Shown here: positions 1 through 7,438 of the stretch, piece by piece | Layout of the letters: each line of letters begins with the position of its first letter | Numbering within the stretch: position 1 is the first letter of the stretch | NCBI GenBank assembly: GCA_021163585.1 | Contig: JAGGTW010000120.1 | Coordinates: 1-18,697, forward strand | DNA length: 18,697 nucleotides | Direction of reading: 5' to 3' | Origin: Desulfurococcales archaeon | Lineage (GTDB): Archaea > Thermoproteota > Thermoprotei_A > Sulfolobales > NBVN01 | Program-made: the position numbers and the translations under genes | Notes under the pieces: generated by a model | Databases searched by the model: none | Seen by the model: only the letters and a program-made list of their open reading frames with translations | What the model was told of the DNA's origin: nothing

Positions 1-299
1 ATGACATCTTCAATAAACTTCACTTCAGATCCCAAGTACTTACTCAGAAGTTCTCTATGAGGATGCAATGATATGAAGTCCCTGCTACCAGGCCTGCCCT
101 GATGTGTCACTAAGACTACGCCAGCTCCGTTATCAAGAAGTTTTTTGATAGTCGGTATGTGCGCCTTTATTCTCGTGTCATCAAGTATGGAGCCTTCCTC
201 ACCTATAGGGCAGTTAAAATCAACTCTAACTAGAGTTCGCCTATTGCCCAAGTCAATATCATCTATAGTAGGTAATCGCAGAGAATGCACCCATGACAC
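1..299 (-). CDS. pgk: Phosphoglycerate kinase, N-terminal part (runs off the window)
   Basis: The reverse strand translates from GTG at 299 to the window edge, giving about 99 residues. Near the N terminus it reads LPTIDDIDLGNRRTLVRVDF, followed by N-x-P, then LDDTRI and a later VTHQGRPG segment. These are the archaeal phosphoglycerate kinase signatures: the DFN region and the R-containing loops that bind 3-phosphoglycerate. The enzyme interconverts 1,3-bisphosphoglycerate plus ADP and 3-phosphoglycerate plus ATP in the cytoplasm. An in-frame TAG lies directly upstream of GTG 299. GTG at 290 is the alternative start. A TATA-like element about 30 bases upstream of 299 supports the first GTG with almost no leader. 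The gene is truncated by the window only, and the visible part shows no damage. Confidence 0.93.
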   Translation of the reverse strand, partial: MSWVHSLRLPTIDDIDLGNRRTLVRVDFNCPIGEEGSILDDTRIKAHIPTIKKLLDNGAGVVLVTHQGRPGSRDFISLHPHRELLSKYLGSEVKFIEDV

Positions 300-542
300 C
301 TAGAATATATTGAGGCTGAGGTACTTAATACTTTTGTGATTTAGTTATATTTTTATAGTCACATTTATGTTAACACCACATTAATCCTTAAGTGTTTAGT
401 CTTTGCAGGAATCAAAAGCAAAGCGGTATTTCAATGACTCAAAACATTTTCACTTTACCCACCTACAAATTCACAGTCACATTAAGGCTAAAGGCACAAT
501 GTTATTTACTGCAAAGGAAATGATGTATCCTGGGTCCTTAAT
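300..542. other. Intergenic region between divergent pgk and the sugar dehydrogenase gene
   Basis: This is AT-rich spacer of 243 bases with no supported coding region. It holds the presumed pgk promoter on the left. On the right is a possible TATA-like stretch (GTTATTTACT, 501-510) about 38 bases before the TTG start of the dehydrogenase. I saw no tRNA, C/D-box RNA or repeat in it. Confidence 0.5.
324..333 (-). promoter_or_regulatory. TATA-like element upstream of pgk
   Basis: On the reverse strand this reads AGTATTAAGT, preceded by a purine-rich BRE-like stretch. Its centre is about 30 bases from GTG 299, which fits a transcript starting at or just before the start codon. There is no Shine-Dalgarno site between the two. 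Confidence 0.4.
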
Positions 543-1928
543 TTGAGGTTGTGGGGACTAAGTCATGAGGAGATCAGGAAGGCCCTAAGGCGAGGAGATA
601 TCACAGTCTGCGTGATCGGGCTTGGTGGTGTAGGGCTCGCCGTTGCCGCAGTGTGGCTAAGGCATGGTGCACATGTGATTGGTGTAGATATTGATGAAGT
701 GAAAGTTAGCTTACTTCGTGAGGGGAGAGTCCCACATCCGGAGAGGGTCGTTAGAAATACCATATCTGAAGGTATTCGAGACGAAAGATTTACAGCAACA
801 GCAAATACGTCTCAAGCAGTTAAGAAGTCAGATGTAATTGATGTCATAGTACCCCTTGTCTACCATGATGGTTTCCCGGACTTCAGTGCACTTGATGACG
901 CCTTCATTAAGATCTCCCAGAATCTTGAAGTTGGACACACCGTAATTCTTGAGACTTCAGTGCCTCCTGGAACCACAGAATTCAGGGTTAGGAGGGTCCT
1001 CGAAGGTAATTCGGGTCTGTCGGCAGGTAAGGACTTCGCCTTAATATACTCGCCTGAGAGGGTTATGATAGGTCATGCGGTTGAGGACATCGAGCAGAGA
1101 TACCCTAAAGTGGTCTCTGGTGTAGGGGAGAAGTCTCTAGATATTGCTGTAGCACTCTATTCAAGTATCTGTAAGGCAGGTGTTAAGGTGGTTTCATCAC
1201 CTAGGGTTGCTGAATTCGCTAAACTAGCCGAGGGTATTTACAGGGACGTAAATATAGCCTTAGCTAATGAACTTGCTAAACTAGCTAGGGTTTTAGAGGT
1301 GGACTTCAGTGAGGTCAGAGAAGCAGCTAATTCGCAACCCTATTGCCACATACACAAGCCAGGAGCTGGTGTTGGAGGCCTCTGTATCCCAGTATACCCT
1401 ATGCTTATGGAGTGGGCTGCTGAATTAAAAAGTATGCGCCTGGAGTTAGTGCTTACTGCGAGGACTATCAATAAGTTACAGCCTCTCTTCCTCACGTCAC
1501 TTCTGCTTGAAGGACTGAATACAGCTAAAATTGACTTAAATAGTGATGTTAAGGTAGCTATACTTGGCTTGGCTTTTAGGGGTGACGTGCCCTCAGCAGC
1601 TAAGTCACCTACATACGATCTAGCAAGGTCACTCAGTGAGCTCGGACTCGAGATAGTTGTTCATGACCCACTAATTAGTAAGGACGTGATATTAGAAGGG
1701 CTGGGAATTAAGTTAGATAGTGACATAAGTCGCATACTTGAGGGTTGCTCAGCTATTATCGTAGCAACAGACCACTCACAATATAAGGAATTAAGTACGT
1801 ATGATTTACTTAAGGCCTCAGGACGCAGTAAGATCGTTGTTGTAGATGGAAGAGACGTAATTAAGTTACGCAGTTGCGGTGGACGAGTACTCTACACGAG
1901 TGTCAGCAAGCCCTGGCTGTGGGTCTGA
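543..1928 (+). CDS. Nucleotide-sugar (UDP-glucose/UDP-ManNAc type) dehydrogenase
   Basis: This 461-residue cytoplasmic protein belongs to the UDP-glucose/GDP-mannose dehydrogenase family, which oxidises a nucleotide sugar to its uronic acid with 2 NAD+ for surface polysaccharide or glycan synthesis. The Rossmann loop GLGGVG is at residues 26-31 and the acidic strand end VIGVD follows. The central helix KLAEGIYRDVNIALANE begins at K227. The active-site loop PGAGVGGLCIPVYP has the catalytic cysteine at 281. The C-terminal UDP-binding domain starts near GLAFRG (342-347). Against the usual GGHCIPxD pattern, the histidine is Leu280 and the aspartate four residues after the cysteine is Tyr285. The usual Asn in KLAEN is Gly. 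TTG at 543 is the first possible start after an in-frame TAA at 489. No other sugar gene is adjacent, so the exact substrate is open. Confidence 0.88.
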   Translation: MRLWGLSHEEIRKALRRGDITVCVIGLGGVGLAVAAVWLRHGAHVIGVDIDEVKVSLLREGRVPHPERVVRNTISEGIRDERFTATANTSQAVKKSDVIDVIVPLVYHDGFPDFSALDDAFIKISQNLEVGHTVILETSVPPGTTEFRVRRVLEGNSGLSAGKDFALIYSPERVMIGHAVEDIEQRYPKVVSGVGEKSLDIAVALYSSICKAGVKVVSSPRVAEFAKLAEGIYRDVNIALANELAKLARVLEVDFSEVREAANSQPYCHIHKPGAGVGGLCIPVYPMLMEWAAELKSMRLELVLTARTINKLQPLFLTSLLLEGLNTAKIDLNSDVKVAILGLAFRGDVPSAAKSPTYDLARSLSELGLEIVVHDPLISKDVILEGLGIKLDSDISRILEGCSAIIVATDHSQYKELSTYDLLKASGRSKIVVVDGRDVIKLRSCGGRVLYTSVSKPWLWV

Positions 1929-1984
1929 GTGCTGTAAATATTTAGATTGAGATCAATATGTCATAAAGAACACTATGTGATTCA

Positions 1985-3133
1985 CTACGTAATTAGTACG
2001 TCACTAACTGCTTTATCTCTCCCATAGCGCTTAAAGTATTCTACTAGCTCGTTAATGGGCTCGCTAATTATTATATACGGTATCGTAAGCATCTTTTTTC
2101 TAGTGTAATCCAGCATGTAGTAACTCCACTCCCGCACAATCCTAGCTTCACGAACCTTATCTAAAAACATACTAAAGTTAAATACTTCATTAGCTGGGAG
2201 CGAACCAAGAATCAAGCCCACACCCTCAATAGGGTTGAAGAGCGCGAAGTCAAAGTATGGGTGAGCAACGAGCACTCTACCTATTCTATGTAATTCAGCA
2301 GGATTGCCGCGTAGCACAGCGGCTACGCTAACGCTGGCGTATTCCCGGAGTGGCGCTGAAATGAGCTTAACGCCCCTAACTACTCCTCTAGCCTCGATAT
2401 GGTTCTTAAAATGTCTCAAAACTCTTATGTAGTTTATTGAAGTTACTGGTCTAAACTCCTTATTTAAATCCTCGGTTATTTTCTTTAATGAAATGAATGG
2501 GTTTTTCTCTAACTCCTTTATTATGAATAAATCTATTTCATCAAACCTACTTCTCCTATATGTAGCTCCTGGAATAGCCTCCTTAGGGGAGGATTTGATG
2601 GTATTCAAGAGTTCATCCCAGTTAAGCCTTATCATATTAATCTTAGGGTCGTAGTACTTACGGAGGTTAGGCTTAGCTGGTATTGAATACGTTAACTTTA
2701 CGACCTCCATAGGTTCCCCTGGCAGTGCCCCTGCTAAACTATTCACGAGGGTCTCACTCATACCTCTGGGTACTAAATAAATGAGGAAGGTCCCCCAAGG
2801 GAGCAGTGGTGCGTAGTACCTAAGCGTACCTTTGAAAACACCTCCATAATCAACGTACTCATCAAGAACTATTGCAACCGCCTCAAGACCCAGCCTCAGT
2901 ATGTCTACATCAGCAGTAAACCTGAAGCCCTTTTCCTTCAACACGTTCATGAACTTCCAAATAGTTGATGCATGAAGGCCCATATCTTCAGCTACCCTAG
3001 TAATTTCTGGTATATAGTCATAACTCTGCACCTGTTCAATGAAGTCTACGAGAGAGGGGTTTAATGCCCTCTTAGAATACTGCCTGAGTCTATCTAAGGT
3101 GTCACTAACTGAAGACCTGCTGCCCAAAGACAA
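1985..3133 (-). CDS. Archaeal transcriptional regulator with two predicted wHTH regions
   Basis: A 382-residue basic, soluble protein that I recognise only by architecture. Residues about 41-70 (PEITRVAEDMGLHASTIWKF then a recognition-helix-like segment) look like a winged helix. A second predicted helix-turn-helix lies around 199-245, beginning DEIDLFIIKELEKNPFISLK, as in Lrp/AsnC or MarR-type archaeal regulators. The segments after each HTH may be ligand or dimer domains with duplicated topology, which is inference. It probably binds DNA, but its target and ligand are unknown. The start is TTG 3133 (TTG 3127 is the alternative). A clear TATA box lies about 31 bases upstream, so the transcript is probably leaderless. 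It is convergent with the sugar dehydrogenase and lies on the same strand as the ModE-like gene, 260 bases away, so it probably has its own promoter. Confidence 0.75.
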   Translation of the reverse strand: MSLGSRSSVSDTLDRLRQYSKRALNPSLVDFIEQVQSYDYIPEITRVAEDMGLHASTIWKFMNVLKEKGFRFTADVDILRLGLEAVAIVLDEYVDYGGVFKGTLRYYAPLLPWGTFLIYLVPRGMSETLVNSLAGALPGEPMEVVKLTYSIPAKPNLRKYYDPKINMIRLNWDELLNTIKSSPKEAIPGATYRRSRFDEIDLFIIKELEKNPFISLKKITEDLNKEFRPVTSINYIRVLRHFKNHIEARGVVRGVKLISAPLREYASVSVAAVLRGNPAELHRIGRVLVAHPYFDFALFNPIEGVGLILGSLPANEVFNFSMFLDKVREARIVREWSYYMLDYTRKKMLTIPYIIISEPINELVEYFKRYGRDKAVSDVLIT

Positions 3134-3160
3134 GGTACCCTGTATTATTCGCTAACTTTT

Positions 3161-3168
3161 ATTTATAA
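3161..3168 (-). promoter_or_regulatory. TATA box of the two-wHTH regulator gene
   Basis: The reverse strand reads TTATAAAT, inside CTTATAAATAAAAG. Its centre is about 31 bases before TTG 3133, as expected for an archaeal promoter with a very short or absent leader. Confidence 0.6.
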
Positions 3169-3257
3169 GATTTACTAGTGGTATTACGCATGGAAAGTAT
3201 TTATGTGTATTAGAGTTTACGATAAATTTAGATATGGAAAAAATTTTTACCAATTAA

Positions 3258-3271
3258 AATGTTTAAACATT
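3258..3271. promoter_or_regulatory. Perfect 14-bp palindrome (candidate operator)
   Basis: The sequence AATGTTTAAACATT is a perfect palindrome in the AT-rich spacer between the two regulator genes. It is about 125 bases upstream of the start of the first regulator and about 120 bases downstream of the ModE-like stop. A dimeric helix-turn-helix protein could bind it. In an AT-rich spacer such a palindrome can also arise by chance. Confidence 0.35.
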
Positions 3272-3393
3272 CTCATGATGTTTATAAGCAATGACTAAAG
3301 CAGTTACAAATTCTATTACTCCAAAATATTTATTTTATACAAGAATAACTGTACTCTTCGGCATGTTCGCCATTCTTACTAAATTTTATTTAA

Positions 3394-4476
3394 TTATACC
3401 TCCACTATAGTCCCCAATCTAGGATGCGGTTCGTACCCAGGTAGGTTCTTAATGTAAGTTATGAACTCCCTCGACTTGAGCCCTCTTATGAATATTCTAA
3501 TACTTTTCTTTCCGAGCCTGTCTTTAGGAATTACGAAGTCGAAATACTCCCATGTTACGGGTATGAAGTTAAGCCCATATGCGGTGGCTACTGACCTAAT
3601 AGCAAATCCTGCATCAGCTACACCCCTCGTTACAACTGAAGCAACTTCTTCATGTGTACTAACTTCTTCGTCATACCCTTTTATTCTATCCCTGAGGCCT
3701 TCTAAATCGATCTTCACCCCTAATTTAGCTGCCTGTTCAATAATGAATGCATCAGCAAATACCCTTGTCCCCGAGCCTCGGTTCCTGTTCACGTACCTCA
3801 GTGACCCGGTAATCAGTCCCTCAACTAGTTCCTCAAGTGTTTTGTCAGCACCTAATCTGTGAACTATTCCTAGCTCCCTCCTATAGCCTCTAACAAGCAC
3901 GGTGTAATTTGTTAGCCAATATCTTTTAATATACGTTATGTTGTATGTCTTCGTCTCTGGATCATATAGATGTACTCCTGCAATATCGGCCTCTCCCAAC
4001 GCCAGGGCTGCTAATCCGCATCCTGAACCCACCCATACAGCCTCTACCTCGGTAATGCCAGATCTCTTAAGTAGACCTATCAAGTACTCAACAGCAGGGT
4101 CATGACTCCCCATATACACTATGTCTGGTAACTTAATACTGAAGTCCAACTCCCTGACATTAAATCTAGTCCTCATTAATTTCTCAAAGAAGTTAGTGTA
4201 GGTTTTCAGCAGTTTTAAGCCTTCATCAGTAAGTATAGTGCCACCGCCTCCTCTGCCACCGCGCCTTGCCTCAACAATCCTAGTGCCCAGAGTTCGCTCA
4301 ATTCTAGCTATGGTTTCCCATGCTCTTGAATAAGGCATCCCCAAAATTTTGGCTGCTCTTAAGATAGAACCATGCTTTTCTATTAGGGCAAGAAGCCTTG
4401 CTGATGAGTCGTCCAGAACCGTGTGGCCATCGCACTCTAAAACAAGTACTATTCTAGGTGTGAGCTTCCTGCTCAA
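3394..4476 (-). CDS. ModE-type wHTH regulator fused to a PBP-like ligand domain
   Basis: This 360-residue protein has two parts. Residues about 20-100 form a LysR/ModE-like winged helix (HTH about 28-68) with the glycine-rich wing RRGGRGGGGTILTDEG (71-86) that is typical of ModE N-terminal domains. Residues about 115-355 match the PBP-like domain found attached to such regulators and to MoeA proteins, with GSHDPAVEYL (123-132), GEADIAGVHL and NRNRGSGTR (230-238). Bacterial ModE proteins sense molybdate or tungstate through a different C-terminal domain. Here sensing through the PBP-like domain is inferred. Two molybdenum enzyme operons lie within 10 kb, which makes control of molybdenum-dependent genes a reasonable guess. 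The start is TTG 4476. An in-frame TAA immediately precedes it and no early alternative exists. Confidence 0.82.
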   Translation of the reverse strand: MSRKLTPRIVLVLECDGHTVLDDSSARLLALIEKHGSILRAAKILGMPYSRAWETIARIERTLGTRIVEARRGGRGGGGTILTDEGLKLLKTYTNFFEKLMRTRFNVRELDFSIKLPDIVYMGSHDPAVEYLIGLLKRSGITEVEAVWVGSGCGLAALALGEADIAGVHLYDPETKTYNITYIKRYWLTNYTVLVRGYRRELGIVHRLGADKTLEELVEGLITGSLRYVNRNRGSGTRVFADAFIIEQAAKLGVKIDLEGLRDRIKGYDEEVSTHEEVASVVTRGVADAGFAIRSVATAYGLNFIPVTWEYFDFVIPKDRLGKKSIRIFIRGLKSREFITYIKNLPGYEPHPRLGTIVEV

Positions 4477-4505
4477 TTAAAGCCCGTGATCAACATATCG
4501 TACAC

Positions 4506-4519
4506 AGGTAATAATACCT
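4506..4519. promoter_or_regulatory. Inverted repeat in the promoter region of the ModE-like gene
   Basis: AGGTA and TACCT flank a four-base ATAA spacer. On the reverse strand this overlaps the best TATA-like stretch (GGTATTATTA), about 37 bases before TTG 4476. It is placed where an autoregulatory operator could block TBP binding. The evidence is limited to the symmetry and position. Confidence 0.3.
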
Positions 4520-4581
4520 AACCCATAAGCAGTACTGATATTAATACTATTAATGAACTGACGCTATAACTTCCTAAAACG

Positions 4582-4589
4582 TATTTAAA
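4582..4589 (+). promoter_or_regulatory. TATA box of the aminotransferase gene
   Basis: TATTTAAA, within CGTATTTAAAGTT. Its centre is 27 bases before GTG 4613 and 39 bases before ATG 4625. Transcription would begin near 4612, just ahead of the GGTG ribosome-binding site at 4615-4618. Confidence 0.65.
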
Positions 4590-4624
4590 GTTCTTTCCAA
4601 CTAGTTTGGTGTGTGGTGTTGCGG

Positions 4625-5833
4625 ATGAGGAAAATATCTGAAAGAATTAAGGAGCTTCCTCTCTCCCCGCATAGGCAACTTGTGGCTAAGGTTGATGAAT
4701 TGAGGAGGCGGGGAAGAACCGTATACAACTACTCTGCTGGTCAGCCAGGTCTCCCGCCCGACCAGGAGGCCCTTAAGATATTTTATGAGAATGTAATGAA
4801 GAATCCATTCGACCACTTCAGGTATATGGGTTCTCAGGGATTGCTTAAGCTCAGGGAGGCTATTTCTGAAGATTTAAGGAAATATGGCGGTATAGAAGTC
4901 AACCCAGACAATATAGCTGTAGTCACAGGTGGCATAGACGGCATAATACTAACCCTATATGCCATAACGGATCCTGGAGATGAAATATTGCTATTCGACC
5001 CGTGCTACAGCATGTACTGGGGAGCTGTAAAGTTCCTGAAGCTCAAACCCAAGGCATGTAGAGAGTCCGTCGACTCGGGATTCCAGCCTGACCCTGAGTG
5101 TATTAAGGAGTTAGTAAGCAGTAAGACTGCTGCAATATTCTTTGCCAGTCCTGACAACCCTACGTCAAGAGTGATAAGTGAAGAAGTAGCTAAAACTGTG
5201 GCAGATCTAGCTGTAGAGAAGAAGATCTGGATCGTATATGATGTGGCATACAAGCACATTATCTATGAGGGACATCACATCTGGATGGAGAAATACGTCA
5301 GCGATCCTGAAATCCTGATTAACATAGCATCTTTCTCAAAAGACATAGCGATACCTGGAGGGAGACTAGGTTACGTTTACGGGCCTAGGGAGGTTATTAA
5401 GGAAATAGTTAAATTGAAGGGCTACTTGAGCATCACTGCTCCAGTACCTATGCAGTGGTTTGCTTACTACTACTTGTCGAGTGGGCTGAAAGAAAAGTAT
5501 CTTAGGGGTGCCCTTGAAGTCTACAAAAAGAGAAGGGATGCAGCCTATGAAGCATTCAGGAAGTACCTACCTGAGGCAAAAGTATGGAAGCCCCCAGCAA
5601 GCATGTACCTGTTTCCGGACATGAGCGCGTACCTAGAGCGGCTAGGTATGAACGACATAGACTTCACATTTAAGTTAGCTGAGTCAAAGGCTGTTGTAAT
5701 GCTGCCAGGCTCAATATTTGGTGAAGCAGGAAAGAACCACATTAGGGTAACATTTGTGACGCAGCCAGAAGAAAAACTAGAGAAAGGCATTCAATTACTG
5801 GCAGAATTCATTAATGAGTTAGAAAAAGAGTAA
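4625..5833 (+). CDS. Class I/II (fold type I) PLP-dependent aminotransferase
   Basis: A 402-residue cytoplasmic aminotransferase of the aspartate aminotransferase superfamily, which moves an amino group between an amino acid and a 2-oxoacid through pyridoxal phosphate. Visible motifs, in this numbering, are SAGQPGLPP near 37-45 and SPDNPTS at 175-181 (the Asn contacts PLP). An aspartate in VYDVAY at 206 follows. The Schiff-base lysine is in SFSKD at 239, and the substrate-carboxylate arginine is in HIRVTF at 374. These features do not fix the amino donor; an aspartate, aromatic or branched-chain substrate is possible. GTG 4613, GTG 4616 and TTG 4619 are alternative starts. ATG 4625 is preferred because GGTG lies six bases upstream and the TATA spacing matches other genes here. 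The gene is convergent with the carbamoyltransferase gene. Confidence 0.88.
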   Translation: MRKISERIKELPLSPHRQLVAKVDELRRRGRTVYNYSAGQPGLPPDQEALKIFYENVMKNPFDHFRYMGSQGLLKLREAISEDLRKYGGIEVNPDNIAVVTGGIDGIILTLYAITDPGDEILLFDPCYSMYWGAVKFLKLKPKACRESVDSGFQPDPECIKELVSSKTAAIFFASPDNPTSRVISEEVAKTVADLAVEKKIWIVYDVAYKHIIYEGHHIWMEKYVSDPEILINIASFSKDIAIPGGRLGYVYGPREVIKEIVKLKGYLSITAPVPMQWFAYYYLSSGLKEKYLRGALEVYKKRRDAAYEAFRKYLPEAKVWKPPASMYLFPDMSAYLERLGMNDIDFTFKLAESKAVVMLPGSIFGEAGKNHIRVTFVTQPEEKLEKGIQLLAEFINELEKE

Positions 5834-5835
5834 GC

Positions 5836-5841
5836 TTTTTT
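5836..5841 (+). terminator. T6 tract after the aminotransferase gene
   Basis: Six T residues begin two bases after the TAA stop, consistent with an archaeal oligo-T terminator. The convergent carbamoyltransferase gene ends 61 bases beyond the aminotransferase stop. Confidence 0.5.
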
Positions 5842-5894
5842 AAACACAACCTCCTGCTAGAGGCTTTTGAGTAGTTGCCGCCAACCTACTGGTG

Positions 5895-6821
5895 CTACAC
5901 GCCAAGTACTTCCTTAATTAGTGCTGCCCTGATGTACATACCATTCTTTGCCTGTTCGAAGTACTTCGCCTGCGGTAACTCATCAACACCTGGGTCAAGC
6001 TCCCAGACCCTAGGCAGTGGGTGCATTATTATTGGTATTCGCTTAAACTTGCTCAGGAACTCCTTATCGATCTTGTAACTCCCCTTGAGTCTCTCGTATT
6101 CACTCGGGTCCTTAAACCTCTCCTTCTGCAATCTAGTTACATAGAGTACATCAAGCTTTTCCATAACTCCGGATACATCATTAACTTGATGATATGTTAC
6201 CTTCCCCTCAATATTCTTCAGCACTTCCTCTCTTATTTGAAGTACGTCCGGTGCAATGTAATATATGGTTATATCATTAAATTTAGATAATAAGTAAGAT
6301 AAGCTACTTGGTGTTCTGCCATACTTTAAGTCCCCCATAATACCTATTGTTAGCCCATCTACTTTTCCGAGTTCCCTCCATATAGTGTAGACATCTAGGA
6401 GTGCTTGAGTTGGGTGTTCATTAGGTCCGTCACCGCCGTTAATTATTGGTGCCTTGATCATCCCGGCAATTTCCTCCGGAAAGTGAGGCTTCTTCTGCCT
6501 TAGAACCATTACGTCAGGATCGTAACCATCTATGATCTTTAGTGTGTCTATGTCGGTCTCACCCTTAGCTAAGCTCGACGCACTTACCTCGAAATCTATT
6601 ACTTCACCACCGAGCCTTACCATGGCGAACTGAAAGCTCAGCTTAGTTCTCGTGCTGGGTTCCAGGAAGACTGTGGCCATCACTTTTCCTTTAGCATAGT
6701 CAAGAACTCCTTTCTCACTTATTTCCTTACGTAGCTGGTCGGCAAGTCGAAATAGACCCTCTACCTCTGCTCTTTCGAATTGAAGAGCTGAAATTATATC
6801 TTTACCTTTTAACGAACTCAA
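5895..6821 (-). CDS. pyrB: Aspartate carbamoyltransferase, catalytic chain
   Basis: This 308-residue enzyme condenses carbamoyl phosphate and aspartate to N-carbamoylaspartate, the committed step of pyrimidine synthesis. The active-site set is complete: STRT at 56-59 (carbamoyl phosphate), S83 and K86 in the incoming loop, R108, H136 in GPNEHPTQ, DLKYGRT with R169, TRLQKERF with R230 and Q232 (aspartate carboxylates), and HPLPR at 267-271. R230/Q232 and HPLPR favour aspartate over ornithine. One oddity is the loop after R108, where the usual RHPxEGAA-type sequence is RQKKPHFPEE. No regulatory-chain gene (pyrI) lies next to it. The start is TTG 6821 with AAGGTGG upstream at a seven-base spacing. 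It probably has its own promoter, separate from the molybdenum enzyme operon upstream. Confidence 0.92.
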   Translation of the reverse strand: MSSLKGKDIISALQFERAEVEGLFRLADQLRKEISEKGVLDYAKGKVMATVFLEPSTRTKLSFQFAMVRLGGEVIDFEVSASSLAKGETDIDTLKIIDGYDPDVMVLRQKKPHFPEEIAGMIKAPIINGGDGPNEHPTQALLDVYTIWRELGKVDGLTIGIMGDLKYGRTPSSLSYLLSKFNDITIYYIAPDVLQIREEVLKNIEGKVTYHQVNDVSGVMEKLDVLYVTRLQKERFKDPSEYERLKGSYKIDKEFLSKFKRIPIIMHPLPRVWELDPGVDELPQAKYFEQAKNGMYIRAALIKEVLGV

Positions 6822-6860
6822 CCGCTACCACCTTACATTGGTTTACTAGCTCAGCAGGGA

Positions 6861-6870
6861 ATTAAAAGTT
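6861..6870 (-). promoter_or_regulatory. TATA-like element upstream of pyrB
   Basis: The reverse strand reads AACTTTTAAT, about 45 bases before TTG 6821. The GGTG ribosome-binding site is at 6829-6832. The spacing is plausible for a transcript with a short leader, but the element is not strong. Confidence 0.35.
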
Positions 6871-6915
6871 TTACTTAGGGCTTATTGATGTAGTCGCGAA
6901 TAAGTGTGGAGATAG

Positions 6916-6920
6916 AAAAA
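6916..6920 (-). terminator. T5 tract after the first molybdenum hydroxylase operon
   Basis: On the reverse strand TATTTTTC occurs about 25 bases after the stop of the small-subunit gene and before the pyrB promoter. This supports separate transcription of the operon and pyrB. Confidence 0.35.
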
Positions 6921-6943
6921 TAATTAGTTAATTTTTATTAGAC

Positions 6944-7432
6944 TTACTTATTCTTACCTACGTGAAATTTTAGCTCCTCTGCAGCCCTCTTAATCGCCCT
7001 GACGATGTTCACATAGCCAGTACACCTGCAGAGATTGCCGCGAATATATTCCCTTATGAAGTCCTCATCAGGTTCGGGGTTTTCTTCAAGTAGCTTCTTA
7101 GCTACCAGTATGAAGCCCGGTATGCAGTAGCCACACTGTATTGCGCCTTCCTCAATAAATGCTCTCTGAACTACGTCAAGATCGCTGTCCCTTGCAAGCC
7201 CTTCAGCAGTGACTACGTCCTTACCATCAACCTCGACTGCTAGCGTGAGGCATGAGAGTACTGGCTCACCATCTAATAGGACAGTGCAGGCACCGCATTC
7301 CCCTATACCGCAACCGTACTTAGGACTCATGACGCCTAGTTTTTCCCTTAGTACATTAAGCAGTAATTCATTATTTTCAACGTAAATACTGACGGGCCTA
7401 CCATTAAGTCTGAACCTGATTACTTTACCCAT
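6944..7432 (-). CDS. Molybdenum hydroxylase 1, small [2Fe-2S] subunit
   Basis: This 162-residue electron-transfer subunit belongs to a xanthine dehydrogenase/CO dehydrogenase-type molybdenum hydroxylase. The N-terminal plant-type ferredoxin domain carries one [2Fe-2S] cluster on C41, C46, C49 and C61 (CGIGECGAC pattern). The C-terminal helical domain carries the second on C100, C103, C135 and C137 (CGYC and CRCTGY). It passes electrons from the molybdenum centre to FAD, in the cytoplasm. Length and cysteine pattern are normal for the family. ATG 7432 is chosen over TTG 7435 because GGAGGTG lies seven bases upstream, overlapping the TGA of the FAD-subunit gene. It is the third gene of the operon. 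Confidence 0.94.
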   Translation of the reverse strand: MGKVIRFRLNGRPVSIYVENNELLLNVLREKLGVMSPKYGCGIGECGACTVLLDGEPVLSCLTLAVEVDGKDVVTAEGLARDSDLDVVQRAFIEEGAIQCGYCIPGFILVAKKLLEENPEPDEDFIREYIRGNLCRCTGYVNIVRAIKRAAEELKFHVGKNK

Positions 7433-7438
7433 CAACCC

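Noticed and set aside
6021..6290. Open frames antisense to pyrB and to other genes (for example 3461-3862, 8121-8600, 10146-10394, 12012-12332)
   Set aside because: They lie opposite strongly supported genes, have no recognisable motifs, and show composition expected of reverse-complement shadows.
5895..6821. Ornithine, putrescine or other transcarbamoylase instead of aspartate carbamoyltransferase
   Set aside because: The TRLQKER segment, HPLPR and GRT with R169 are the aspartate-type residues. Ornithine enzymes carry HCLP and SMG-type motifs.
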